Positions 44,711 to 53,318 are shown, numbered from the stretch's first letter. The stretch is 53,623 nucleotides of DNA from UBA668 sp038328705 (GCA_038328705.1 JBBQMG010000008.1:1-53623); one strand, 5' to 3'. Numbers and translations are program-made. The notes: generated by a model not told the origin, from the sequence alone.

Positions 44711-46220
44711 ACTGAGACATCTGCTGGTCGATGGCCGGCCGGTCAATCATCCAACCGCTCGCAATCGTGGCGTCGGCCAGTACACCCTGGGACTACTCCG
44801 AGGCCTGCAGTCGGTCGGTGCACCGGTGGTCGCGTTGTACGAGACCGACGCCGAGGCAGAGTTGTTGCACGCAGCGATCCCGGATCTCACTCTCGAACGG
44901 CTCGATCCGGCCACCGTGCGACGCCACGTTGCGCCCGACTCGTGGTATCTCGCGACGCAGCTGATGCTGCATCCCATTCCGCTCGATCCTGTGCCACGGC
45001 TCATCACCGACGCCGGCCTTCCCGTCGCTGCGGTGATGTACGACGTCATCCCCGAGCGCTACCCCGAGCAGTACCAGTTGCAGCCGCAGGCGAGGGCCCA
45101 GGTTCAGCTGCGCGGAATGCTCACGCGAACACTCGACGCGCTGCTCGCAATCTCACAGTTCGCGGGCAACACGGCTGCGGAGGAATTGCGCTTCCCCTCC
45201 GAACGAATCCGGGTCATCGGCGCCGGGGTCGGCGCCGCGTTCCAGCCGGCCGAGGTGCCGGCGTGGCCGCGAATCGAAGGGGTCCTGGCCGACGATGGCC
45301 GCGGTGTGGTGCTGATGGTCTCGGGCACCGATGCCCGCAAGAACACGCAGCGAATGCTGGCAGCGTGGGGCTTGGTCGCGCCCGAGGTACGGGCGGCACA
45401 TCGACTGGTCGTGGTAGCGGCGGTGAACGATTCTTTGCGAAGTCAGTGGCAGGCGTGGGTCAACGACGCTGGCGTAGACACCGAAGTGACGTTCACCGGC
45501 GGCGTCACCGACGACGAAGTGGTCGCGCTTCACCAGGTTGCACGGCTGGCGATCATGCCCTCGACAGAGGAGGGCTTTGGCCTACCCGTGCTGGAAGCCG
45601 CCGCCTGCGGTTGCCCCGTCATCGTGTCGAATGTGTCGTCGCTTCCGGAAGTGCTCAACGAAACCGCTGCCGAGTTCGACCCGTACGACACGGCGTCGAT
45701 CGCTCGCGCCGTGGAGCGGGCGCTGACCGACGAGGACCATCGCAAAGTGCTGCTCGCTGCCGCCCGTCGTGCGGTCGAGCGGTGGACGTGGGCGAACACC
45801 GGTCGCGCCGTGATGGATTCGCTCGCACAGCTGGGGCCACGACAGCACCGCCAGCTGCGACTGCCGGCGCGACGCGTCGCGCTGATGGGCCGCTTCGACG
45901 ATTGCACCAGTGGACGCGCCAACACCGCGCTCGCCGATGCATTCCGCGCGTTGCCAACGGCACCCGAAGTGCATCTGCTGGTGGACAACGACGGCGGTGC
46001 GCAACCAATTGGTTCCGCTCCCCTGCGCTTTCCGGCGCGGGCCCTCGGGCGCACCGTGCATCGCTCGCTGTTCGACAGGATCGTGGTGTTGGAGACCAAC
46101 GGGGCAGGCCGCCGCGAGGCGACGGCTCCGTCGCAGAACTCGCTGGCGCTCTCGTCGGACTCGGCGAGCGACGCGGCTGGTTTGCTCGCCTGGCTCGGCA
46201 TGGCCGACGGGCCGAGTTGA
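44703..46220 (+). CDS. GT4 family glycosyltransferase with C-terminal extension
   Basis: 505 residues from ATG 44703. GT-B fold: N-terminal LLVDGRPVNHPTARNRGVGQYT (acceptor side, Gly-rich loop), YDVIPERYPEQY, then the donor domain with VSGTDARKNT and PSTEEGFGLPVLEAAACGCPVI (the GT4 EX7E motif near 290). Such mannosyl/glucosyl transferases build surface polysaccharides. The last ~125 residues (from ~380) after the usual end are not a normal GT4 part; they begin VALMGRFDDCTSGRANTALA. Second gene of the operon. Confidence 0.88.
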   Translation: MGELRHLLVDGRPVNHPTARNRGVGQYTLGLLRGLQSVGAPVVALYETDAEAELLHAAIPDLTLERLDPATVRRHVAPDSWYLATQLMLHPIPLDPVPRLITDAGLPVAAVMYDVIPERYPEQYQLQPQARAQVQLRGMLTRTLDALLAISQFAGNTAAEELRFPSERIRVIGAGVGAAFQPAEVPAWPRIEGVLADDGRGVVLMVSGTDARKNTQRMLAAWGLVAPEVRAAHRLVVVAAVNDSLRSQWQAWVNDAGVDTEVTFTGGVTDDEVVALHQVARLAIMPSTEEGFGLPVLEAAACGCPVIVSNVSSLPEVLNETAAEFDPYDTASIARAVERALTDEDHRKVLLAAARRAVERWTWANTGRAVMDSLAQLGPRQHRQLRLPARRVALMGRFDDCTSGRANTALADAFRALPTAPEVHLLVDNDGGAQPIGSAPLRFPARALGRTVHRSLFDRIVVLETNGAGRREATAPSQNSLALSSDSASDAAGLLAWLGMADGPS

Positions 46221-46266
46221 ACGCGCCGCCGGTTGCCGGTGCCCGTTCGTTAGCATCTGGCCGCTC

Positions 46267-47628
46267 ATGAACCTTGCCGACACACCCCTCGTGCGCGTTG
46301 TCGTGCTCTCCTTCGATGGTGGGCAGATGACGATCGACTGCATCGAGTCACTCCTCGCCAGCGAATGGCCGGCCGAGCGGATGGAGATCGTGCTCGTCGA
46401 CAACGGTTCGCTCGACGACGTCGCCGAACGCGTGCGGGCCGACTACCCCACCATCCGGCTCTTGGAACCGTTGGAGAACCTGGGCTTCGCGGGCGGCTGC
46501 AACCTGGGTATGCGCCTTCCCGGCGAGCATCAGTTCGTGGCGCTGGTGAACAACGACGCAACGGTCGAGCCGGGCTGGCTGCGGCCGTTGGTGGCGGTGG
46601 CCCAGTCTGCGCCCGACATCGGCGCCGTCAGCGCCAAGATGCTGTTCTCCGGCCGCTACCTCGGTATCGAGGTGTCGGCTCCCGGTGCAGCGAAGATCAA
46701 TCGCAACGACCCGCGCGACCTTGGTGTGCGGGTCTCCGCAATGCGCATCGATGGTGTCCGCGCCGACGCTCGGGTGTCGTTCGACGAGGACTTCTACGGG
46801 CCGGAACTTCCCAACTCGGAGTACGACGAGGAAATCGCCCGCTGGAGCAGAGCGACCGGTTCCATCCGCATCGCGATCGAGCCCGGCAAGCCGCTGCCAC
46901 AGGTCGTGTCGCTTCGGCTGAGCAGCCCCGACCCGCGCGCGGTGACGTTGACCACCGAGACCGAAACGCACACGCTCGACATCGGCCCCGAGCGCACGTG
47001 GTTCGACATTCGCCTCGGTGACGAACCGTTCGACGTGATCAACAACGTCGGCTCCAACCTCTACCGCGGTGGGTTCGGTGGCGACCGAGGTTTTCTCGAA
47101 CGCGACCTTGGTCAGTACGAGCAACCCACCGAGGTCTTTGCCTGGTGTGGCGGCGCGGTGCTGCTGCGGCGTGACTACCTCGACCAGGTCGGCGTGTTCG
47201 ACGAGCGCCTGTTCCTCTACTACGAAGACACCGACCTCTCGTGGCGTGGCCGGCTGCAGGGCTGGCGCTACCTGTACGAACCGGCGTCGGTGGTTCGCCA
47301 CCGTCACGCCGCATCTTCGGGCGTGGGCTCACCCGTGTTTCGTTTCTACACCGAGCGGAATCGCCTGCTGGTGTTGGCCAAGAATGCGCCGGCACGGCTC
47401 GCCGCACGCGCTGGCCTTGGTGAGATTCGACGATTCGTACGTTGCATGCTGTCGGCGTACATCTTGCGGCCGCTGCGGCTGCAGATGCCCGAGCGCCACG
47501 AGTCCGCTCACCGTCGAAAGGTCGTGGCCAGCTACCTCCGTGAGCTGCGGCCGATGATTCGCGATCGCCGCGCCACCACACCGTCCGTCGATCGTTCGTC
47601 ACTGATGTCGTGGGAGGTCACCAAGTGA
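46267..47628 (+). CDS. GT2 family glycosyltransferase (rhamnosyltransferase-like) with central insertion
   Basis: 453 residues. GT-A core: VRVVVLSFDGGQMTIDCIESLL, VLVDNGSLD, LGFAGGCNLGM and LVNNDATVE (metal site near 95), then CGGAVLLRRDYLDQVGVFDERLFLYYEDTDLSWR (~300-330), typical of dTDP-rhamnose/WbbL-type enzymes. Between ~130 and ~290 lies an extra ~150-residue segment rich in beta strands (RIAIEPGKPLPQVVSLRLSS, TTETETHTLDIGPERTW). It follows the GT4 gene by 46 bp with a TAGCAT box 10 nt upstream of the ATG. The next GT overlaps its stop (GTGA). Confidence 0.88.
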   Translation: MNLADTPLVRVVVLSFDGGQMTIDCIESLLASEWPAERMEIVLVDNGSLDDVAERVRADYPTIRLLEPLENLGFAGGCNLGMRLPGEHQFVALVNNDATVEPGWLRPLVAVAQSAPDIGAVSAKMLFSGRYLGIEVSAPGAAKINRNDPRDLGVRVSAMRIDGVRADARVSFDEDFYGPELPNSEYDEEIARWSRATGSIRIAIEPGKPLPQVVSLRLSSPDPRAVTLTTETETHTLDIGPERTWFDIRLGDEPFDVINNVGSNLYRGGFGGDRGFLERDLGQYEQPTEVFAWCGGAVLLRRDYLDQVGVFDERLFLYYEDTDLSWRGRLQGWRYLYEPASVVRHRHAASSGVGSPVFRFYTERNRLLVLAKNAPARLAARAGLGEIRRFVRCMLSAYILRPLRLQMPERHESAHRRKVVASYLRELRPMIRDRRATTPSVDRSSLMSWEVTK

Positions 47629-48824
47629 CGCAGACCGGGGAAACGACGGGCGCCCTTCCGCGGGTTGCCGTCTACAACCTCTACTGGAGCACGTACGGCG
47701 GCGGTGAGCAGGTGGCCGGCGCAATTGCGCAGGCGTTGATGGCCGACCACGAGGTCGTGTTGCTCGGGCCGGAACCGATCGACATCGAGGCGACGATCGC
47801 CCGCCTGGGTGTCGACCTCACCGGGTGCGGCTATCAGCGCGTGGTCGACGATCTGACAGCCTCGGCAGCCAGCGCCGACTTCGACCTGTTCATCAACACC
47901 ACCTATCTCAGCTCGGCGGTGAACCACGCAGCGGTCGGCCTGTACTACGTGCACTTCCCCGGCCAGCCGCAGACCTCGCGCCAACGTGTGACACAGGCGG
48001 TGGCCGGCCGCGGTGCCAGCGTGCTGCGCGGCGTGAAGGACGGCAAGCTGAAGCGCATTCATGCCGGCTTCGAACGACGTACTCGAAACATCGATTGGGC
48101 GGGTAGCTACACGACGTTCCTGGCCAACTCCACATTCACCGCCGGCTGGGTGACACGGCTGTGGAACGTGCCGTCAGAGACGCTGTATCCGCCGGTGCGG
48201 CCGGAGGTGTTGCCCGGCGAGAAGTCGCCGACGATTGCAGGGCTGGGTCGGTTCTTCGACCCCAAGTTCGGACACTGCAAGCGCCAGCTCGATCTGCTGC
48301 ACGCGTTCATCGCGATGGAGCAGCCCGACGCAACCGGCTGGCGCCTGGAGTTGGTGGGCGGGGCCGATGCAAGCAGTCGTGACTACGCGCTGGCCGTGCG
48401 CCGCGGGGCCGTCGGGCACCCGGTTGGTGTTCACTTCAACGCGCCACGCTCGCTCGTCCAAGAGACGCTGGCGGCGGCCGGCATCTTCTGGCACGGTGGC
48501 GGTTTCGGCGAGGACCCCGACGAGCACCCCGAGCGCTTCGAGCACTTCGGCATCGCGGTGGTCGAGGCAATGGCGGCCGGTGCCGTGCCGGTGGTCTTCG
48601 GCGCGGCAGGCCCCGCTGAGATCGTGCGCCACGGCGTCGACGGCTACCACTGGCACACACAGGACGAGTTGGTGCATTTCACTCGTCGCCTGATCGCCGA
48701 CGCAGACCTGCGCGCCGCCATGTCCGCCAGCGCGCAGGCACGTGCCCACGACTTCTCCCACGAAGTGTTCACCGCCCACCTACGTGCCACAGCCGCCCGC
48801 GCCGCCGCCGCGACGTCGGTGTGA
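47625..48824 (+). CDS. GT4-like glycosyltransferase (GT-B fold)
   Basis: 399 residues from GTG 47625, which overlaps the preceding stop as GTGA; GGGAGG lies 7 nt upstream, so this is preferred over the in-frame GTG at 47610. N-terminal VAVYNLYWSTYGGGEQVAGAIAQAL is the acceptor-side Gly loop; LANSTFTAGWV, GLGRFFDPKFGHCKRQ and FEHFGIAVVEAMAAGAVPVVFG (EX7E-type motif) define the donor domain. Probable sugar transferase acting on lipid-linked oligosaccharide in the cytosol. Last gene of the 44.4-48.8 kb operon. Confidence 0.88.
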   Translation: MTQTGETTGALPRVAVYNLYWSTYGGGEQVAGAIAQALMADHEVVLLGPEPIDIEATIARLGVDLTGCGYQRVVDDLTASAASADFDLFINTTYLSSAVNHAAVGLYYVHFPGQPQTSRQRVTQAVAGRGASVLRGVKDGKLKRIHAGFERRTRNIDWAGSYTTFLANSTFTAGWVTRLWNVPSETLYPPVRPEVLPGEKSPTIAGLGRFFDPKFGHCKRQLDLLHAFIAMEQPDATGWRLELVGGADASSRDYALAVRRGAVGHPVGVHFNAPRSLVQETLAAAGIFWHGGGFGEDPDEHPERFEHFGIAVVEAMAAGAVPVVFGAAGPAEIVRHGVDGYHWHTQDELVHFTRRLIADADLRAAMSASAQARAHDFSHEVFTAHLRATAARAAAATSV

Positions 48825-48831
48825 CTCTGGT

Positions 48832-48837
48832 TATACT
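48832..48837 (+). promoter_or_regulatory. TATACT -10 box for MazEF-type module
   Basis: TATACT, 6 nt before the ATG at 48844; the closest match to a consensus -10 box in the window and in leaderless position. Confidence 0.6.
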
Positions 48838-48843
48838 CGAACC

Positions 48844-49074
48844 ATGAAGACTGCGATCTCCATCCCTGATGACCTGTTCGAACAGGCAGACCGTCGTGCT
48901 GCCGAACTGCGCATCAGCCGTAGCGAGCTCTACGCAACGGCGGTCCGCACATTCCTCGCTGCTGAGGTCGGCGTCACCGAACAACTCAATCGGGTCTTTG
49001 CAGACGCGGGGTCTGCTCCGGATCCCCTCATGCGAGCGGCTGCACGGTCCGCTTTCGAGGCGACTGAGTGGTAG
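48844..49074 (+). CDS. Ribbon-helix-helix antitoxin (MazE-type)
   Basis: 76 residues. MKTAISIPDDLFEQADRRAAELRISRSELYATAVRTFLA is a ribbon-helix-helix DNA-binding N-terminus; the C-terminal tail would wrap the toxin. The toxin gene's GTG overlaps its last 7 nt, the normal antitoxin-first order. Binding to its own TATACT promoter region is expected from the family, not shown. Confidence 0.85.
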   Translation: MKTAISIPDDLFEQADRRAAELRISRSELYATAVRTFLAAEVGVTEQLNRVFADAGSAPDPLMRAAARSAFEATEW

Positions 49075-49424
49075 AGGCGACGCCACCACAATGGGGCTCG
49101 GTTTGGTGGATCGACCTGAACGAGCCGAAGGGTTCGGAACCTGGCGATCGACGGCCGGCCGTCGTCGTGTCTGCAGACCCCTTCAATCGGAGTTTGATTT
49201 CGACAGTGGTGGTGGCGATGCTCACCTCCAACCTCCGACTGGCCGATATGCCGGGCAACGTGACCTTGGAGTCTGGCGAAGCTGGCCTTCGAAGGGCGAC
49301 GGTCATCAACGTTACTCAGCTTGTGACGATCGACAAGTCCTGTCTGAGTGAACTGGTCGGTCACCTGGGCGCCGCCGCGGCATTCGAGCTGACGACGGGC
49401 CTCAGACAATCCCTTCAGCTGTAG
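49068..49424 (+). CDS. mazF: MazF-type endoribonuclease toxin
   Basis: 118 residues. GSVWWIDLNEPKGSEPGDRRPAVVVSAD carries the PemK/MazF-family start with the conserved Gly-x-x-W and R-R-P-x-V-V strand; SLISTVVVAMLTSN and GEAGLRRATVINVTQLVTIDKS follow. Such toxins cleave mRNA at short sequences and are neutralised by the upstream antitoxin. Start GTG 49068 overlaps the antitoxin stop. The gene converges with the LDTR-protein gene at 49465. Confidence 0.9.
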   Translation: MVEATPPQWGSVWWIDLNEPKGSEPGDRRPAVVVSADPFNRSLISTVVVAMLTSNLRLADMPGNVTLESGEAGLRRATVINVTQLVTIDKSCLSELVGHLGAAAAFELTTGLRQSLQL

Positions 49425-49464
49425 CTGCGATTCGAGCGGCGCCCGAGCCGCCGCCGGGTGACCG

Positions 49465-51495
49465 TCAGGTGACGTAGGCGAAGACGTCTACCAGGACGTC
49501 GGTGCGGCCGAGGTCGTTGTAGATCGAGATCTGGCCGTTGGCTCCGACGGCGACCATGACCATGTTGGGCACGATCTTGCCGTTGATCCAGTTCAGGTTC
49601 GATGAGTTCGGTTGCTTACCACCTGCCGGCCACACCGTCAGCCAGCCCCAGCTGTCGGGGTCGGCGGCAGTCACGTTGAGCATCACCGCCGTGGCATTGG
49701 CAGGCACGCCACCCACGCCGGCAACCTGCACATTGCGAGTTTCACCTGGTCCGAAAGGCTGCTTGGTAGTACCGAGGCCCGTACGGGAGTCGACCACGCG
49801 GATTGGGTCGACTGCCGTGGTCTTGCCGCCCCTGGCGCCGTAGTAGCCGAAGATGTCGACCATCAGGTCTGTGTCGGTCTCGAACACGGCCAGACGAATC
49901 TTGCCGTCGGCGCCGACCTTGACGACCGAGAGGTTTGCTCGGGTCTCGGCAGGATTGAGGTTCAGGTTCGACGCGTTCGGCCTCACCTGGCCGTTCGGAT
50001 ATGCGGTCACGAAACCGACCCCGGTAGCGGCCCCGCTGGTGATGTTGAGCACCACCGATTGCGCGTCGGCGGGAACGCCCGCAATGCCGGCCACCTTCAG
50101 CGCACGGTCGTCGCCGATCTGGAAGCGGGCGCCGATGCCACCGATGTTGTTGCGGGTATCGAGCAGACGCGCCGGTGCGGCGAGGCCAGTGAAACCGAGG
50201 CCGCCCTGCAACACGCTCGGCGCACCGGTGTCGTACCAGCCGGCCACATCGGCGATCACGTTCATCGGCCCGAAGCCCGCGTACGTGAAACGGATGGTGC
50301 CGCCTGCACCCACTCGCGCCAGCACCAGGTTCGGCACGGTTTCACCGGTGGTGAGGTTGAGGTTGGAGGTGCTCGGCAGCGCCCCGTAGGTGTTCTGGTC
50401 GTCGAACACGTCGCCGAAACCCGGTGGCCGCGGCGAGACCGACACATACCCCCACGCTGGTGGCGCAACGGCAGTGACGTTCAGCAGCACCGCCGACACG
50501 CCCGAAGACGGGATGCCGCCCACGCCGGTGACCTTCAGCTCGTGATTGAGCGTCTCGGCGCGACGGTTGACCGGGTTCGGATCGCCGAGGCGGCCATCGC
50601 CCGGCCGTAGCGAGCCGATGATGCCCAATCCGAAGCGAGTGTCGAGGATGCGTGTGGGGCTGACCGGGTGGAAGCCACCGGACGGCACCGGCACGTTGCC
50701 GAAGTCGTAGGTGCAGCGCAGGAGTCCGAAGCACGCCACGTCGAGGTCGATGGCCGGCACCTGGCCATTCCCGATGTCCATGAAGCCGCGCACCTTGCGG
50801 CCCGTTGCCGTGTCCTCGGCGAACACGATGTAGTGGCCGGGCCAGCCAACACTGCCGCTCCACCGACTGCCCCGGCTGGCGCCGCTGGCGAACGCCCCGA
50901 CCGAGGTGCCCGTGTTGGTGTACTTGGTGTCGAGGCAGGTGTCGGGGTAGCCACACGGGATCTGGAACAGATCGACCTTCAAGCGGCCGTCGGCCACGGG
51001 CGTCGATGACACAACCGCACCCTCGATGCGAAACGCGTCGTCCACCCCTATGGTGGGCAGCGGCACGTCGCCAAAGTTGAAGTTGCCGCTCTTGCGTTCT
51101 GCAGCAGCACCGCCGAAGTTGCCCGACCAGATGTCATAGGTGCTTTTGATGTCGCCAGTTGGCTTTGGGTAGAGCTCGAGGCGTAGCGAGGTTGGCGAGC
51201 CTGCAATCGAGTATGCGTTCTGCCCGGGAGCGTCCTGGTAGTAGCCATTCTGGATGGTCATCTTCGTGATGCCACCGCCGCTGTCCCAGCGCAGGTAGCC
51301 GTCGTACTCGCCGCCGCCGCCGTAGCCGCCGCCGATGGCATCGATGCCCACGTTGCCGATCGACCCATTCGTGGCGATGGAGAACGAGAAGCCGGCAGCG
51401 CCGACCTCGGGCACCTGACCGACCACCCCAACGGTTGTCGCCAGCACACTTGCCATCAGCGCTATCGCAGCGCGACCAAATCGTTTGGACATCAT
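49465..51495 (-). CDS. Secreted protein with three cysteine-free LDTR modules
   Basis: 676 residues from ATG 51495 (ATG 51492 also possible); GGAGG lies 6 nt upstream. Signal peptide 1-~34 (AAIALMASVLATTVGVVGQVPEVGAAG). Residues ~35-270 form a Gly/Ser/Thr-rich beta domain of no family I recognise (GYGGGGEYDGYLRW, FQIPCGYPDTCLD, SVGWPGHYIVFAEDTATGRKV). LDTR modules start near 275 (RILDTR), 435 (RLLDTR) and 562 (RVVDSR) and end DVFAYVT. The cysteines seen in the other three LDTR proteins' modules are missing here (YPNG, WPAGG). The first module is longer, with an insertion near GFGDVFDDQNTYG. Converges with mazF. Confidence 0.82.
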   Translation of the reverse strand: MMSKRFGRAAIALMASVLATTVGVVGQVPEVGAAGFSFSIATNGSIGNVGIDAIGGGYGGGGEYDGYLRWDSGGGITKMTIQNGYYQDAPGQNAYSIAGSPTSLRLELYPKPTGDIKSTYDIWSGNFGGAAAERKSGNFNFGDVPLPTIGVDDAFRIEGAVVSSTPVADGRLKVDLFQIPCGYPDTCLDTKYTNTGTSVGAFASGASRGSRWSGSVGWPGHYIVFAEDTATGRKVRGFMDIGNGQVPAIDLDVACFGLLRCTYDFGNVPVPSGGFHPVSPTRILDTRFGLGIIGSLRPGDGRLGDPNPVNRRAETLNHELKVTGVGGIPSSGVSAVLLNVTAVAPPAWGYVSVSPRPPGFGDVFDDQNTYGALPSTSNLNLTTGETVPNLVLARVGAGGTIRFTYAGFGPMNVIADVAGWYDTGAPSVLQGGLGFTGLAAPARLLDTRNNIGGIGARFQIGDDRALKVAGIAGVPADAQSVVLNITSGAATGVGFVTAYPNGQVRPNASNLNLNPAETRANLSVVKVGADGKIRLAVFETDTDLMVDIFGYYGARGGKTTAVDPIRVVDSRTGLGTTKQPFGPGETRNVQVAGVGGVPANATAVMLNVTAADPDSWGWLTVWPAGGKQPNSSNLNWINGKIVPNMVMVAVGANGQISIYNDLGRTDVLVDVFAYVT

Positions 51496-51563
51496 GACCT
51501 TCCTCCAGCTTCTGCCCGCTGTTATCGGTCTGTCCGTGCTTTGGGTTGAGCCTATGGGCGGAT

Positions 51564-52223
51564 TCAGCCGCGGCGGGCAACCACCAGCATCTGTCCGGCG
51601 AGTGGTCGGTATGGCAGCCGCAGGTACAGCGGCACCAGCCGATGCCCGAAGGACAGCCGTGACTTCATCGTCAACGGCAGGAACCGGGCTTCACGGTGCG
51701 CCAGTGGCATGCCACGGCTGGCCAGGAAGTCGGGCAACGACTCGTCCGTGAAGATGGTGCGGTGCGTGAAGTCGTCGAAGTAGCGCTTCGGGTCCAGCCG
51801 AAAGTTGGGCTGGATGGCAATGACGTGACCGCCCGGTTTCAGCACCCGGCGAACCTCGTCGGCGCAGCGCTCGAGCTGGGGCCAGTCGAGATGTTCGAGC
51901 AGATTGCTGGCAAACACGCAGTCGAACGTGCCGTCGGTGAATCGTGAGAGGTCGGTGACATCGCCCACCTCGGCCCGCACGCCAGGGTCGGTGAACTTGG
52001 CCAGATCGGCGCGTAGATCGAACGCCACGCGCGTGGTGCACTTGGCAGCATTGACCAGGTCTGCGTAGCCCGCACCCAGGTCCAGCAGCGCCCCGTCGGC
52101 CGGCATCCAGCGCGCGAGATACGCAGCAATGTGCCGCCAGATCACCCGCCGCCGGACGTCAGGCACGAACCGCGTCTCGAAGTAGTTGCCGGTGGCATCG
52201 GCCCCCGCCACTTCACTACCCAT
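51564..52223 (-). CDS. Class I SAM-dependent methyltransferase
   Basis: 219 residues. SAM-binding ALLDLGAGYADL (~45-56), VAFDLRADL, VGDVTDLSRFTDGTFDCVFASNLLEHLD and VLKPGGHVIAIQPN, the Methyltransf_11-type series. The C-terminal half (FDDFTHRTIFTDESLPDFLASRG) fits lipid- or sugar-methylating enzymes of glycan clusters. The ATG overlaps the gmd stop (TGATG), so it is translationally coupled to gmd and may methylate the deoxyhexose product or a polysaccharide end. Confidence 0.88.
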   Translation of the reverse strand: MGSEVAGADATGNYFETRFVPDVRRRVIWRHIAAYLARWMPADGALLDLGAGYADLVNAAKCTTRVAFDLRADLAKFTDPGVRAEVGDVTDLSRFTDGTFDCVFASNLLEHLDWPQLERCADEVRRVLKPGGHVIAIQPNFRLDPKRYFDDFTHRTIFTDESLPDFLASRGMPLAHREARFLPLTMKSRLSFGHRLVPLYLRLPYRPLAGQMLVVARRG

Positions 52224-53215
52224 CAGTTCGCGGCGGCGATGGCGCGCCGCTCGATCTCCATGTCATTGTCGACCATCTTTCGAACGAGGTCCGGGAACGA
52301 CACCTCGCGCTTCCAGCCGAGCTCGCGTTCGGCCTTGGACGCGTCACCGATCAGCAGAGCTACCTCTGAGGGGCGCATGAACCGCGGGTCCTGTCGCACG
52401 TAGCGCTGCCAGTCCTCGATTCCGACGGCTTCGAAGGCCAGGCGCACGAACTCCTTGACCTGGTAGGTCTCACCCGTGGCGACGACGAAATCGTCAGGCT
52501 GGTCCTGCTGCAACATCAGCCACATCGCCTTTACGTAGTCGCCGGCGTAGCCCCAATCCCGGCGCGGTTCCAGGTCGCCCAGCACAAGCTCGTGCTGCAC
52601 GCCCAACTTGATACGCGCGACGGCATTGGTGATCTTGCGGGTGACGAACTCCAAGCCGCGGCGCTCGCTTTCGTGATTGAACAGGATGCCGGAGCACGCA
52701 AACATGTCGTAGCTCTCGCGATAGTTCACCGTGATGTCGTGGCCGAAGACCTTCGCACACCCGTATGGCGAGCGAGGGTGGAATGGTGTCTTCTCGTTCT
52801 GCAACGCCTCGCGTACCTTGCCGAACATCTCGCTGCTGCTCGCCTGGTAGAAGCGCATCGGGTTGTTCTGATTGCCACCGACGATCCGAATCGCCTCCAG
52901 CATCCGCAAGACACCAAGCCCGGTGACGTTGGCTGTCAGCTCGGCCTGGTTGAAGCTCATCGCGACGAACGAGATCGCGCCCAGGTTGTACACCTCGTCG
53001 GGCTGCACAGCGCTGAGCGCGGTGACCAAGCTGGTGAGGTCGCACAGGTCGCCATGAACCAACTCCACAAACGGATGCTCACGCTGAACCAGCTCGGCTC
53101 GCGGATTGTTCTGCCCCTTCATCAGGCCAACCACCCGGTAACCCTTCTCGTGGAGCAGGTCGGCGAGGAAGCGGCCGTCCTGGCCAGTGATACCTGTGAT
53201 GAGTGCTGTACGCAT
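52223..53215 (-). CDS. gmd: GDP-mannose 4,6-dehydratase
   Basis: 330 residues. NADP-binding GITGQDGRFLADLL (8-21), ASSSEMFG (125-132), Tyr151 and Lys155 in SPYGCAK, and FNHESERRGLEFVTRKI, all GMD hallmarks. It converts GDP-mannose to GDP-4-keto-6-deoxymannose, the precursor of GDP-fucose, GDP-rhamnose or perosamine; no second-step enzyme is in the window. A TACCCT box lies 7 nt before the ATG at 53215; the frame continues to 53332 without homology. Divergent from the ABC exporter gene. Confidence 0.95.
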   Translation of the reverse strand: MRTALITGITGQDGRFLADLLHEKGYRVVGLMKGQNNPRAELVQREHPFVELVHGDLCDLTSLVTALSAVQPDEVYNLGAISFVAMSFNQAELTANVTGLGVLRMLEAIRIVGGNQNNPMRFYQASSSEMFGKVREALQNEKTPFHPRSPYGCAKVFGHDITVNYRESYDMFACSGILFNHESERRGLEFVTRKITNAVARIKLGVQHELVLGDLEPRRDWGYAGDYVKAMWLMLQQDQPDDFVVATGETYQVKEFVRLAFEAVGIEDWQRYVRQDPRFMRPSEVALLIGDASKAERELGWKREVSFPDLVRKMVDNDMEIERRAIAAAN

Positions 53216-53222
53216 TTTGTCA

Positions 53223-53228
53223 AGGGTA
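53223..53228 (-). promoter_or_regulatory. TANNNT -10 box for gmd
   Basis: TACCCT on the minus strand, 7 nt before the ATG at 53215, followed by TGAC as at the DUF2277 promoter. Confidence 0.5.
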
Positions 53229-53318
53229 GCGGTAGCGCCCTCGTGCCCCGGGTGAACGTGGCCAACACCACGACGCGCCCGGAGATAGGCATGCCACATC
53301 GGTAGACTCCATAACCGC

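Noticed and set aside
49436..49451. GCGGC-GCCCGA-GCCGC hairpin as terminator between mazF and the LDTR gene
   Set aside because: Only a 5-bp stem in GC-rich sequence and no T-run; too weak to call.
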